This document shows, in pieces, positions 16,709 to 25,389 of a stretch of DNA of 51,612 bases; position 1 is the stretch's first letter; each line of letters begins with the position of its first letter. Source of the DNA: Pseudomonadota bacterium (GTDB lineage: Bacteria > Pseudomonadota > Gammaproteobacteria > Burkholderiales > JAKAFK01); contig JAJYKK010000016.1 of NCBI GenBank assembly GCA_021788645.1, positions 1 through 51,612 of the forward strand, read 5' to 3'. The notes below the pieces were generated by a model. It was not told the origin of the DNA, did not search any database, and was given only the letters and a program-made list of their open reading frames with translations. The translations under genes were made by a program, and so were the position numbers.

Positions 16709-17461
16709 TCACGCGATCACGCAATCGGTACACCGGGGCGCACACGACCGCTTGCGCAGCAAATCGACCCGAATAGGCATCAAGAAATCCGCCCCGTTGG
16801 GCGTCATATGCCTGATAAATCGGTTGCGTACCTCAGTCAGAAGTTCAGGAGACAAATCGTGGTGAGTATGGGTCACCTTGATAACGTCTGCCTCGAAGTG
16901 CTCGAAATTGTCAAAATGCATGGGGGTGCTGAAGAATTCCTGTCGGGCAAGATCGAGTACGCGAGCGCTCACCGCATGACGTACCGCATTGAACGCCGCC
17001 TCCCGGACTACGCGTTCGTCGTGAAAAAGCCGCAGAATGTCGTTGAACGCTCCCGCGTACACCGGCTCTGAGATATAGGCAAGTCCACCCGGCCTCAGCA
17101 CCCTGCGGATCTCGGAAAGCGCCTTCTCCATTTGGTCCATCGGAACATGGTGCAATGACTTGAACATCAGGACAATATCAAAGCTCTCATCGGCCGCCGG
17201 AATGGCTTGCGCACCCCCCAGTGCGAAGCGAACATTGGGCAAACGCTCGAGCAGTTGGTTCTTAGAATGCTGGATCGCATCTACTTCAAGCGCGACGATC
17301 TGGGCTACCCTGACCGTTTTTGCGATCATCTGCGTCTTTTCCGCTTTCCCGCAGCCCAACTCTATGATTCGTGCATCTTCCAAAGGCAGCAGGCGCTCGT
17401 AGATTTCCCGCTCCTGACACACAGGCCCCGGTCTCATCATTTCCATATGATTCACGCTCAT
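16709..17461 (-). CDS. SAM-dependent methyltransferase (class I, Methyltransf_11-like)
   Basis: The 250-residue protein has the class I SAM-binding glycine motif IIELGCGKAEKTQMIA, an acidic end of strand 2 (VALEVDAIQHS), and later motifs SFDIVLMFKSLHHVP and VLRPGGLAYISEPVY. The substrate is unknown; the HHVP and EIRRVLRPGG blocks occur in small-molecule methyltransferases. The ATG at 17461 has AAGGAGG six bases upstream. The protein ends with a short tail containing two Cys (CAPRCTDC is three). It is last in the minus-strand array nirK-scnBA2-DGC-ThDP enzyme, but a 279-base gap separates it from the ThDP gene. Confidence 0.87.
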   Translation of the reverse strand: MSVNHMEMMRPGPVCQEREIYERLLPLEDARIIELGCGKAEKTQMIAKTVRVAQIVALEVDAIQHSKNQLLERLPNVRFALGGAQAIPAADESFDIVLMFKSLHHVPMDQMEKALSEIRRVLRPGGLAYISEPVYAGAFNDILRLFHDERVVREAAFNAVRHAVSARVLDLARQEFFSTPMHFDNFEHFEADVIKVTHTHHDLSPELLTEVRNRFIRHMTPNGADFLMPIRVDLLRKRSCAPRCTDCVIA

Positions 17462-17740
17462 CGTGCCTCCTTCCCGGGAAAAGGCTCCATTGGATAGCGT
17501 CTTCGCCAGCGCATGCGGCAGAATCCACGTTAGGACACGCGGGCCCAATGAAAAGAGAGAGCTCTCGCATAGCCCGTCGAGCCGTCGGTGAATGACGCCA
17601 GTACCCCGAAGGGTGGCGCCGACCGGTACGGAAGGAATGAAGCCACGCATGAGCTTGTAGACCGGTCATTTTTGGGTTGCGTGGGCACACGGGCGAAGCG
17701 CCGACCGACCATGATTCGCCCTTGTCCCGGAATGATCATG

Positions 17741-19525
17741 TCACTTGCCGTGCTTGCTTCCCCCGGATACGCTGACGACATTGCTCCGGCTGCCCTGTCC
17801 TGCCATGACCGCCACCGGCGCAACGGCCGCCTGGTCAATGACCACATCCAAAACTGCCGGTCGCTTGGCATCGATGGCTTCCTTGATGGCGCTCCGGATT
17901 TCCTGCGGGTCGCTCACCCGCGCCACCCAGGCCCCCATTTCTCGCGCCATATTTGCGAAATTCGTTCCGCCGAATACCGACAGCTTGTCCAGATCACGCG
18001 AATCTGGCCAAACTGAACGCAGGAACTGGGTCTGGAATGCCATGGCCTGGTTGTTGAGGACTACAGTCACTACATTGATTCCGTTCCGTACGGCCGTCTC
18101 GAGCTCCGTCAGGTGGTAGAAGAAGCCGCCGTCGCCCGTGAACGCTACCACGGGGCGCTCCGGTGTAGCCGCCTTGGCCCCGATCGCCGCCGGAAACGCC
18201 CATCCGAGGCTGCCTTCGCAATGAAGCATATTTTTTCCCGCCGGAAGATCCATATACACCCCGGCCCAGGTACCTGCATAGCCCGTGTCTGTTACGTACA
18301 GAGTATCAGGCGGGCACGCATTCACGATTTCCGTCGCCAGCCGCTCCGGTCGGATCGGCGAAGCATCACTGTGGATCTGGCGAGATTCCAGTTCCCGCCA
18401 CTCCCGCATGGCCTTCTGCACGCGTGCGACCCATGGGCCATGCGTATTCCGCTTCGATGAACGCGCCACGACCAACATTTGGCGCAAGACTGTCCGTGCA
18501 TCGCCTACTAGCGGCAACACGTTAGGATAATTGGCACCAGGCTGCGCGGGATTGATGTCGATATGGATGGACCGCACTCCTGGCATTGGCGATTGCCTGC
18601 ACTCCGTCTTCGCCCCACCGTGATGACACCCAACATACAACACCAGATCCGTCTCGGCAACTGCCTGGTCAGTGGATGGACGCCGGTAGGAACCCGTTAC
18701 GCCGAGCGCCAGCGGATGCCGATCGTCGATGCTGCCTTTGCCTCCCAGCGTCGTAGTCACCGGCACGTCCAGCAACTCGGCCAGTGCCGTTACTTCGGTC
18801 CAGGCGCCGGAAACGATAGCTCCCCGACCGCAAACCATCATGGGACGCTCAGCACGCTGAAGCTCCGCCACGGCCTGCTCCGCCATTTCATCGTCGGCCC
18901 GTGGCCGAAATGCCGGGTAGGAAAAGTAGCGCCGGTCCAGGAATCGAAAGTCGAATTCCGCCTCTTCGGATTCGAGCGCCCCATCCAAGTATAAATGTAC
19001 GGGGCGCGGTGCACCCGTCGTCATCTCCCGGTAAGCTTTGCCGAAAAACTCCGCCATTCGTTCTATCGTGCGCACGTCAGCATCATATTTAGTGACCGGA
19101 CGAAAATCGACGTAGACTTCCTGATAGGAATTCCCGTGGTAACGCGCACTCGGAAGTACAGGGGTTACCGCCAATACGGGCGTATTGCTTTGCCAAGCGT
19201 CCACAAGGCCGGCATAGAGATTGGTTGCGCCCGGTCCCCCCTGGGCGATGACGATCCCCGGCATCCCTGAGGCCTGCGCGTAGCCGTCCGCCATGTACCC
19301 AGCAGCCTTCTCCGAGTGACACAAAACGCGCTTGATCGGATCGTCAGCCAATTCGACCAGTGTCGGATACAGGAACGTGGGCACGAAGAACAATGCCTTT
19401 GCTCCCGAGCGGCGCACCAACTCGGCTAAAAATTGCTGGCCCTTCATCGTTCGGCAGGGGCTCTCGTCGACGGCATGCTCCCGTGCCGAATAGTCGCTCA
19501 GTTCCGTGGTTGCCAGTCTGTTCAA
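17741..19525 (-). CDS. Thiamine diphosphate-dependent enzyme, acetolactate synthase-like family
   Basis: The 594-residue protein has the three-domain ThDP layout. The Pyr domain holds the catalytic Glu in HSEKAAGYMADGYA (Glu72), the central domain has VCGRGAIVSGAW and HIDINPAQPGANYP, and the PP domain has the cofactor motif GDGGFFYHLTELETA ending in VVLNN. It resembles acetolactate synthase, benzoylformate decarboxylase and sulfoacetaldehyde-type enzymes, but the product cannot be assigned. I choose the TTG at 19525 because AGGAGGT lies six to seven bases upstream; an ATG at 19447 lacks such a site. The substrate may be a 2-oxoacid or a C1/C2 compound linked to the neighbouring genes. Confidence 0.88.
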   Translation of the reverse strand: MNRLATTELSDYSAREHAVDESPCRTMKGQQFLAELVRRSGAKALFFVPTFLYPTLVELADDPIKRVLCHSEKAAGYMADGYAQASGMPGIVIAQGGPGATNLYAGLVDAWQSNTPVLAVTPVLPSARYHGNSYQEVYVDFRPVTKYDADVRTIERMAEFFGKAYREMTTGAPRPVHLYLDGALESEEAEFDFRFLDRRYFSYPAFRPRADDEMAEQAVAELQRAERPMMVCGRGAIVSGAWTEVTALAELLDVPVTTTLGGKGSIDDRHPLALGVTGSYRRPSTDQAVAETDLVLYVGCHHGGAKTECRQSPMPGVRSIHIDINPAQPGANYPNVLPLVGDARTVLRQMLVVARSSKRNTHGPWVARVQKAMREWRELESRQIHSDASPIRPERLATEIVNACPPDTLYVTDTGYAGTWAGVYMDLPAGKNMLHCEGSLGWAFPAAIGAKAATPERPVVAFTGDGGFFYHLTELETAVRNGINVVTVVLNNQAMAFQTQFLRSVWPDSRDLDKLSVFGGTNFANMAREMGAWVARVSDPQEIRSAIKEAIDAKRPAVLDVVIDQAAVAPVAVMAGQGSRSNVVSVSGGSKHGK

Positions 19526-19691
19526 CTTAATACCTCCTCTCGCATCACTGATCACGAAAACACATCGCTTGCCCGGCGTACAGTGCCCCGAACGTCTTGC
19601 GCCCTCGATGCCCTCGTGCCGGCGAGAACGTGCCCGGTACCGGTGCTCCTTGGGCGTGGATACGATGGCGCATTCCGTTTGCCACCCATGA

Positions 19692-20087
19692 TTAACAGGC
19701 CTCGCGATCCTGAATCGGCCGGAGCTCTCTGGCGATCTCCGCGACATGCGGATAGATGCGTTCCACATCACTCTCTTCTGCGTAATGGCCATAGCGCTTC
19801 TTGAGGCCGGGCTCCTGCAACTGCAGGTACCGGTCCGGCTGAACGCCGTGACGCTTCAGCGTGTTCCGGACACAGGCCAAGGGGCAGCCATCCAGACCAA
19901 GGATCGGGCGGCCGGACCTCGCCTGACTCACGAAGCTCTCAATGTCACCACCGACCCCGGCAATGCACGACATCTGGGCTTCCCCCTCCCGGTCCAAGCG
20001 CAATGCCACAGCATTGGCAAGCTGCGCCAGACTCGAACATCCGGAGCAGCTATACACCAAAGGACGATCCACTAGTTCTCTTGCCAT
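19692..20087 (-). CDS. DGC-domain putative zinc-binding Cys protein
   Basis: The 131-residue protein has the ordered Cys pairs of the DGC domain: VYSCSGCSS near the start, MSCIAGVGG in the middle, and LGLDGCPLACVRNTL with the namesake Asp-Gly-Cys. Function in the family is unknown; the Cys arrangement suggests metal binding or sulfur/thiol transfer. GGAGG stands five bases before the ATG at 20087. It sits 100 bases after the second scnA gene and 166 bases before the ThDP enzyme, on the same strand. Confidence 0.8.
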   Translation of the reverse strand: MARELVDRPLVYSCSGCSSLAQLANAVALRLDREGEAQMSCIAGVGGDIESFVSQARSGRPILGLDGCPLACVRNTLKRHGVQPDRYLQLQEPGLKKRYGHYAEESDVERIYPHVAEIARELRPIQDREAC

Positions 20088-20187
20088 AATATCCTCCGAA
20101 AAACATTGATACTCCGTCACGGGGGCACCCGGCGCATCTGGAGCCCAGGCTGGTCATTGACCGCCCCACCACAACAACGACTATGTA

Positions 20188-20547
20188 CTACGCGGGTTCG
20201 AGCCACCGTTCAGGGATCTCCACCTGAACGGTATCGGTCTCATTGACGTCCGGCGACTCGCCCCACAGCTCGCTGTGCCGGAAATCCAGCACATAGAACC
20301 ACTCGACTACGTCCAAATGCCCCCAAGCCTCGTCTTCAGGCGCGGGACTCTCGTAAGCCAGGGCCGTCACGACCCCAACCTTTCCCCGGACATATCCCGG
20401 GGTTTGGTTATAGAAGATGTCGGGAAGATCCCGGATCCGGAGGCGATCGCCGATCTGGAATTTCGGAGGGCCTCCCGCCTTGCCCTTGTAACACTGAGGA
20501 TCACCCACGCCCTTGGCGATCTCAGCTGGCGGATTAACGCTTTTCAT
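20188..20547 (-). CDS. Second thiocyanate hydrolase alpha-like subunit (gamma-less locus)
   Basis: A 119-residue homologue of ScnA, with GVGDPQCYKGKAGG, DLPDIFYNQTPGY, ALAYESPAPEDEAW and ERWLEPA. It differs at many positions from the copy at 8944-9315 (for example it lacks the His-rich amino end), so it is an old paralogue, not a recent duplicate. The start overlaps the end of the upstream beta-like gene by 14 bases. No gamma (cobalt) subunit follows; the next gene is a DGC protein. It might pair with the single ScnC, act as a metallochaperone, or serve a different partner. Confidence 0.9.
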   Translation of the reverse strand: MKSVNPPAEIAKGVGDPQCYKGKAGGPPKFQIGDRLRIRDLPDIFYNQTPGYVRGKVGVVTALAYESPAPEDEAWGHLDVVEWFYVLDFRHSELWGESPDVNETDTVQVEIPERWLEPA

Positions 20548-20917
20548 TTCGCTTTTTCACCTCCTCGATTTTATTCGTCAGCTCGGTCAGGGTGATGTGT
20601 TGCTTGTCGAGCATCACCCGTGCCGCAGACACGAGCCAGCGGCCGTAATAGGGTAGCCCAAGATACTGCGTCTGGCCGAGGTCGGCGTGCCGCCGATGCT
20701 TCTCCACGGTATTCCACACGCCACGCCAAGCCAGACACTCGCAGGTCACGAAGGTACTCGTTTCCCATTTCTTCGCAACCCGCTCCTCGATGCGGATGGG
20801 GCCCCCTTCTTCTCCCCCGAGGTCATGGACAGTCCGCATCATCTCCTTGAAATCGGAACTATCAAAAAAATCTGGACTGGGGGTTTGCTCCTTCTTCGGT
20901 GCGCTATTGGATGTCAT
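20534..20917 (-). CDS. Second thiocyanate hydrolase beta-like subunit (gamma-less locus)
   Basis: A 127-residue homologue of ScnB. Shared blocks are RTVHDLGGEEGGPIRIEE, TCECLAWRGVWNTVEK, YLGLPYYGRWLVSAAR and LTELTNKIEEVKKRNE. The first 20 residues differ and are shorter than in the first copy. It begins 36 bases after the nirK stop with AGAGGA eight bases ahead of the ATG, so it is probably co-transcribed with nirK. Conservation of the whole core argues that it is functional rather than decaying. Confidence 0.9.
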   Translation of the reverse strand: MTSNSAPKKEQTPSPDFFDSSDFKEMMRTVHDLGGEEGGPIRIEERVAKKWETSTFVTCECLAWRGVWNTVEKHRRHADLGQTQYLGLPYYGRWLVSAARVMLDKQHITLTELTNKIEEVKKRNEKR

Positions 20918-20953
20918 GGTCGGATCCTCTTCTGTTCATGTCTGACGCCTCAT

Positions 20954-22039
20954 TTAGAGCTTATGGACGCCACCTGGGGCGAATGTGGATGGCACTTCCG
21001 GGCCCTCGGCCTCGATGACCGCAAGGCATCCCTTGTGCACAACCCGGGTCAGGGCATGGTCGACGAGCTTGACAACCCCAGGCACCGGAAAGCGGAGGGT
21101 CGCGAGGACGGTTGACCCAGGCGGCACCGGGTAGGTCTGGATATAGCGATGAGCGGGATTACGTGTTTGTCCCTCGGGCCATAGCTCGTGCCACACATTG
21201 CCGATAGCATGGAAGCTGCTCGACAAGTTGGGCCCACCGACCACTAAGAATACGCGCGCAGTCTCGCCCGTCTTGACTTTCATAGGCCCGAATCCGGTGG
21301 CTGTTAGAGCATCCTTGGCGCCATTGAACAGGACATAATTTGGTTGTTCTTCCACCATGGCGTCCACGTTGAAGCCATGATATCCCAGTGTACCGGCAGG
21401 CTTGTCGGTGTAAATTTCATGCTGCCCGAGATAAAACTCATGGTCGACATGTGGAAGCCCCTTCTTCGGCTCCACGAGGATCATGCCGAACATGCCCGAG
21501 CTGATGTGCATGTCCATGTTCGAGACCGCACAATGGTAGATGAATGCGCCTGGGTAGGTTGCCTTGAAACGCAAATGTGCCTCCTCACCGGGATGCGTCA
21601 GTGTGGCCAGGGCGCCGCCTCCGGGCCCCATCACCGCGTGCATGTCCACATTGTGTGTTTGGGTGTTCTGTGTCGGGTTGCGCACAGTCAGTTCAACGGT
21701 GTCGCCTTCCCGCACGCGGATAAATGGGCCAGGCACTTGCCCGTTGTAGGTCATAAACTTGAAAAAAACGCCATTTTCGATCTCGCCGAGGACCTCCTTC
21801 GCCTCCAGAAGAACCGGTACTACCGCCGGCCGGCGCCTCGTGATGGGGGGCGGGATGTTGGTCGGATCGGCGGTGACGCGAGCGATGGGGTCCGCGGGCC
21901 GAACGTCGGTCCGTGCCGCGCCATTGGAGTCAGGCCAGACGTTCTGGGCGCGCCCGATAAAGGAAATGGTGCCTGCAGTCAGACCGGCCTGCTTCAAAAA
22001 GCCGCGGCGCCCCTGCCTAAGTCCCTCTTCCACTGACAT
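20954..22039 (-). CDS. nirK: Copper-containing nitrite reductase, Tat-exported
   Basis: NirK reduces nitrite to NO in the periplasm. The 361-residue protein begins with a Tat signal (RRGFLKQAGLTAG) and has two cupredoxin domains. Copper ligands are all visible: type 1 His129, Cys170, His178, Met183 (THNVDMHA, YHCAVSNMDMHISSGM) and type 2 His134, His169 and His328 (VDHALTR). Catalytic Asp132 and His277 (SSFHAIG) are also present. I use the ATG at 22039, nine bases after GGGGAG; a GTG at 22060 is in frame. Other multicopper proteins share this fold, but the Asp/His pair favours NirK. It heads the array with scnBA2. Confidence 0.92.
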   Translation of the reverse strand: MSVEEGLRQGRRGFLKQAGLTAGTISFIGRAQNVWPDSNGAARTDVRPADPIARVTADPTNIPPPITRRRPAVVPVLLEAKEVLGEIENGVFFKFMTYNGQVPGPFIRVREGDTVELTVRNPTQNTQTHNVDMHAVMGPGGGALATLTHPGEEAHLRFKATYPGAFIYHCAVSNMDMHISSGMFGMILVEPKKGLPHVDHEFYLGQHEIYTDKPAGTLGYHGFNVDAMVEEQPNYVLFNGAKDALTATGFGPMKVKTGETARVFLVVGGPNLSSSFHAIGNVWHELWPEGQTRNPAHRYIQTYPVPPGSTVLATLRFPVPGVVKLVDHALTRVVHKGCLAVIEAEGPEVPSTFAPGGVHKL

Positions 22040-22438
22040 TTCTGACGTCTCCCCAGACACGTTGCCGCGAATTAAACACGATATGCGGATATGTATGGCG
22101 ATTAGTATGTGACGCGTAACGGGGGCTGTCCAAGAACAAATTTGGATAGTGGGGATAGGAATCCGCTATAGATTCTTTGGCAATCGCACGAATGATGTTG
22201 GTTGGGAAAGCCAACTCGGCAGGGGGCGTGCGCGTTCAGCATATCGCGCGGCGATTGCCGGGACGTCTACTTGACAACTGGGTGGGGCATGTCCAACATG
22301 CCCATGGGCCGAACGGCGAAGTCTTGTTTCCGACACAGCCCTTAGGCATGGCGGCGCTGGGCAGCGTGGATGGCCCCAGAGTGGCCGGGGTGAGGGCAAT
22401 CCCTGCTCTCATCAACAACCCAAAGTTGGGAGCATTTC
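22040..22438. other. Divergent intergenic region between nirK and phzF-like gene
   Basis: About 400 bases with no supportable gene. It should hold both promoters. The nirK-proximal 100 bases are AT-rich (runs around 22070-22110). The inverted repeat at 22285-22303 is listed separately. An NNR/FNR-type box (TTGAT-N4-ATCAA) was looked for and not found. Confidence 0.5.
22271..22303 (+). promoter_or_regulatory. TTGACA hexamer and GGGCATGT/ACATGCCC dyad
   Basis: A consensus -35 hexamer TTGACA (22271-22276) is followed by a perfect 8-bp inverted repeat GGGCATGT-CCA-ACATGCCC (22285-22303) where spacer and -10 would lie. This is the layout of a repressor- or MerR-type operator ahead of the PhzF-like gene. 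No good -10 hexamer is visible at the right spacing, so the promoter is tentative. Confidence 0.35.
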
Positions 22439-23320
22439 GTGCCCTATTCCTTGTTTGCTGTGGATGTTTTCGCCGATGGGGCCTACACAGGAAATCCGTT
22501 GGCTGTGGTCATTGGATCAGGCTTATCCGATGAGTTGATGCAACGGATTGCGGCAGAGATCAATTATTCCGAAACGACGTTTGTGGATCCCGGCGGGCAG
22601 TCTGAGAATAGATACGGAATTCGCATGTTCACGCCGGCGCGGGAGGTCGCCTTTGCAGGGCACCCCATTCTAGGTACGGCCTGGGTCATCCGACAGTACG
22701 TCGCGCCGAAGACGGTGAACGAGATCATGCTTAGGCTTTCCGTCGGAGAGATCCCAGTCCGCTTCGAGCGATCCTCCGACGGACGGGACGCTCCATGGTT
22801 TCGAGCGCCCGAAGCCACCTTCGGATCAAGCTATCCGCGCGAACCGGTGGCGCGTGCGCTCGGACTTTCCCCTGGCGACATCGAGACAACGAGCCCCATT
22901 CAGGCGCTCGTTGCCGGTGTCTCCGTCCTGATAGTACCTTTGCGCGGTCTCGATGCCTTGCGCCGCTGCAGGCTCGATCTCAATGCATTTGCCCCCCTTG
23001 CGGCACAGGGTGCGCCTTCCCTTGTCTATCTTTTTTGCCGGCAGGCCCTTCATCCAGCGAACGATTTAAGTGCGCGGTTTTTCTTTGAGGCCTATGGCGT
23101 GCGCGAAGACCCTGCAACCGGAAACGGCGCAGCACTCCTGGGAGCATATCTGCTCCAACACGCGGTGCTCGGCGTCACCGATCTTTCGTTGCGCATCGAG
23201 CAAGGCCACGAAGTCCGGCGCCCATCGCTAGTGATGCTGCGGGCTCGAATGTCTGGTGGCGTGCGGGAAGTCAGTGTGGGCGGTCACGTGTATCCGACCA
23301 TAAAGGGAGAATTGCTATGA
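22439..23320 (+). CDS. PhzF-family isomerase/epimerase-like protein
   Basis: The 293-residue protein has the PhzF pattern: VDVFADGAYTGNPLAVV at the start, the catalytic-Glu block INYSETTFVDP, RMFTPAREVAFAGHPILGTA, and GVREDPATGNGAALLGAYLL. The family includes phenazine biosynthesis isomerase PhzF and many proteins of unknown substrate; no phenazine genes are present. The start is a GTG at 22439 with GGGAG seven bases upstream. It is divergent from nirK. Family assignment is firm, role unknown. Confidence 0.92.
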   Translation: MPYSLFAVDVFADGAYTGNPLAVVIGSGLSDELMQRIAAEINYSETTFVDPGGQSENRYGIRMFTPAREVAFAGHPILGTAWVIRQYVAPKTVNEIMLRLSVGEIPVRFERSSDGRDAPWFRAPEATFGSSYPREPVARALGLSPGDIETTSPIQALVAGVSVLIVPLRGLDALRRCRLDLNAFAPLAAQGAPSLVYLFCRQALHPANDLSARFFFEAYGVREDPATGNGAALLGAYLLQHAVLGVTDLSLRIEQGHEVRRPSLVMLRARMSGGVREVSVGGHVYPTIKGELL

Positions 23321-23795
23321 CGGCCAAGATCCCTCGGCAACGGATCTCCACGATGTGACCTCGTTCGGGATGCGGGTCGGCCCCCAACTGATTTCGCGCT
23401 CCTTTGGGGAGAGTCAACCCGTTCGGACCAGCGACTAGGCGAGAAATGCGCTTCATGTAGCATCCCTGCCCTTTTGGCACGGCGAGCATTCCGTGCGGGT
23501 TCTCGATGGGTCCGTGCAGATGCAAGACGCTTCGCCTTGAATCCGGCTACTTACTTGGCCCGATTGTCGCCGGCGCACCGGCAGCGTCGCCCGGCTTTGC
23601 CCGACTTGAATGCTTCCCTATCCCGCGGCTATTGTGGATTCCTATCGGCTCAATACAAATAAGCTCTTGGACAGGCCCATTTTGGGCGTCGCATACTCTG
23701 AACATGAATCGGCTTGAGTTGCCTCGCCTGTGCCGCATAGCGCGGCCGATCCTTCTAGGCGATGCGCGCACGAAGCCTCGACCACGGAGACAAAG
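23321..23795 (+). other. Gene-free stretch
   Basis: About 475 bases between the PhzF-like and GlcF-like genes. Short frames on both strands have no family motifs or ribosome sites. The frame of the following gene is open back to 23730 but lacks homology there. Confidence 0.5.
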
Positions 23796-25091
23796 ATGGA
23801 AGTTGAGCTGGCTGAACGCTACCGAGACACCGAAATTGGCCGCGAAGCGGAAACGCTCTTGTCGCCTTGCGTTCAGTGCGGACAGTGCACATTCCGTTGC
23901 CCGACCTTTCGGTTGTTGAACGACGAATGGGACGGACCGAGGGGACGTATCTATCTCATCAGGCAGTTGCTGGAAGGCAAGGAGTTGGGCGCTGCAGGCT
24001 TGCCGCCGGCCTATTCTCTGAAGGCGCTTGAGGGGCGCACGCTCGGAGCCAACGTGCAGCATCATCTCGATCGCTGCCTAAGCTGCCGATCTTGCGAAGC
24101 GAGTTGCCCACAGGGAGTTCGCTATGGTCGGCTGCTTGACATTGGGAGGGAGTTGGCCGAGAGGGAGGTGCCTCGGCCTTTGAGAGACCGGCTGACCCGG
24201 TGGGCGGTTCGTGCAACAGTCACGCATCGTCCCCTGTTCTCAAGCGCGGTGCGACTCGGACAGATCCTGGGCCGATTCATGCCTCCCGACCACCGAACAA
24301 GAATTCCCGCCGTTCGCCGCGCCGGCCCATGGCCCAAGCGGTCGCATTCCCGAACTATGCTGATCTGGCAGGGGTGCGTTCAGCCAACGCTGATGCCGGA
24401 CATCAATGCGGCCACCGCCCGCGTGCTGGATCGGTTCGGAATTCGGCTCATTCCCTGCAACACCGGCTGCTGCGGTGCTGTCAGTCAGCATATGGCGGCA
24501 ACAAGCGAGGCGCAGGCCTTCATGCGCAAGAACATCGATGCCTTATGGCCACACATCGAGGGGGGGGCGGAGGCCCTCGTTCTGACCGCCAGCGGCTGCG
24601 GCATGCATTTTCGTGACTATGGCCACCTGCTGCGTGACGATCCGATCTACTGTGAGAAAGCCCGACGTGTCTCCGAGCTCACGAAGGACATCGCGGAGAT
24701 TGTCGCAGCAGAGTGGCACGACGAGTTCCAGTCCGCCACGGACCCAGGACAAGGAGCGAGACGCATTGCCTTCCAGTCTTCCTGCAGCCTTCAGCATGGG
24801 GAGAAGCTAAACGGGGTCGTCGAGCAGATCCTCACGCGTGCCGGGTTCCGGTTGGCGCGGACCGCCTATCCGTTTATGTGCTGTGGCGCCGCAGGCACGT
24901 ATTCCATTCTGCAACGGGCACTCTCGCTATCGCTACGCGCAGCAAAACTTGATACGTTACTCGCCAGCCGCCCGGAAGCCATTGCCACGGCTAATGTTGG
25001 CTGCTTGGCTCATCTCGCCGAGGCATCGCCCGTGCCAGTCAGCCACTGGATTCAGCTATTGGATGAGGCGTTCCTGGCTGAAGGTGTGTGA
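23796..25091 (+). CDS. Glycolate oxidase iron-sulfur subunit-like protein (GlcF/GlpC family)
   Basis: The 431-residue protein has two amino-terminal ferredoxin-type 4Fe-4S motifs (CVQCGQCTFRCP and CLSCRSCEASCPQG) and two CCG domains (CNTGCCGAVSQHM and PFMCCGAAGTY, plus SSCSLQHG). This is the GlcF layout, passing electrons from a flavoprotein such as GlcD/GlcE to quinone. No glcD or glcE is in the window, so it is an orphan here and may serve another dehydrogenase. The ATG at 23796 follows GGAG by six bases. Confidence 0.9.
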   Translation: MEVELAERYRDTEIGREAETLLSPCVQCGQCTFRCPTFRLLNDEWDGPRGRIYLIRQLLEGKELGAAGLPPAYSLKALEGRTLGANVQHHLDRCLSCRSCEASCPQGVRYGRLLDIGRELAEREVPRPLRDRLTRWAVRATVTHRPLFSSAVRLGQILGRFMPPDHRTRIPAVRRAGPWPKRSHSRTMLIWQGCVQPTLMPDINAATARVLDRFGIRLIPCNTGCCGAVSQHMAATSEAQAFMRKNIDALWPHIEGGAEALVLTASGCGMHFRDYGHLLRDDPIYCEKARRVSELTKDIAEIVAAEWHDEFQSATDPGQGARRIAFQSSCSLQHGEKLNGVVEQILTRAGFRLARTAYPFMCCGAAGTYSILQRALSLSLRAAKLDTLLASRPEAIATANVGCLAHLAEASPVPVSHWIQLLDEAFLAEGV

Positions 25092-25389
25092 CAGGTCATG
25101 CTGCCAGTCACCCTTCAGCGCGGAACGCCCTGTGCGGGCCGGAAGGATGCGGGGTCAATGGCGATTGCAACGGGTGCGCCGATAGGGGTGACTCCACGGA
25201 GTGCAGGGGTTGGGGTCAGAAAATCGACACTACCCAGACAATGACCGGGATCCATTTCGAATCGAGACCGATGCCGCGAAGGACCACTCCACCTATCCCG
25301 AGAGCCGAAGCCTCTTGATCTCGAGCCACGATATCTGGATGCTGATGGCGCCAGGAGCCACATAAGAAAGAAAAGGGAGGACATCGCAA

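Noticed and set aside
25088-25318. Small Cys-containing frame after the GlcF-like gene
   Set aside because: The CGVNGDCNGC stretch looked like a metal motif, but there is no ribosome site and the rest is not protein-like.
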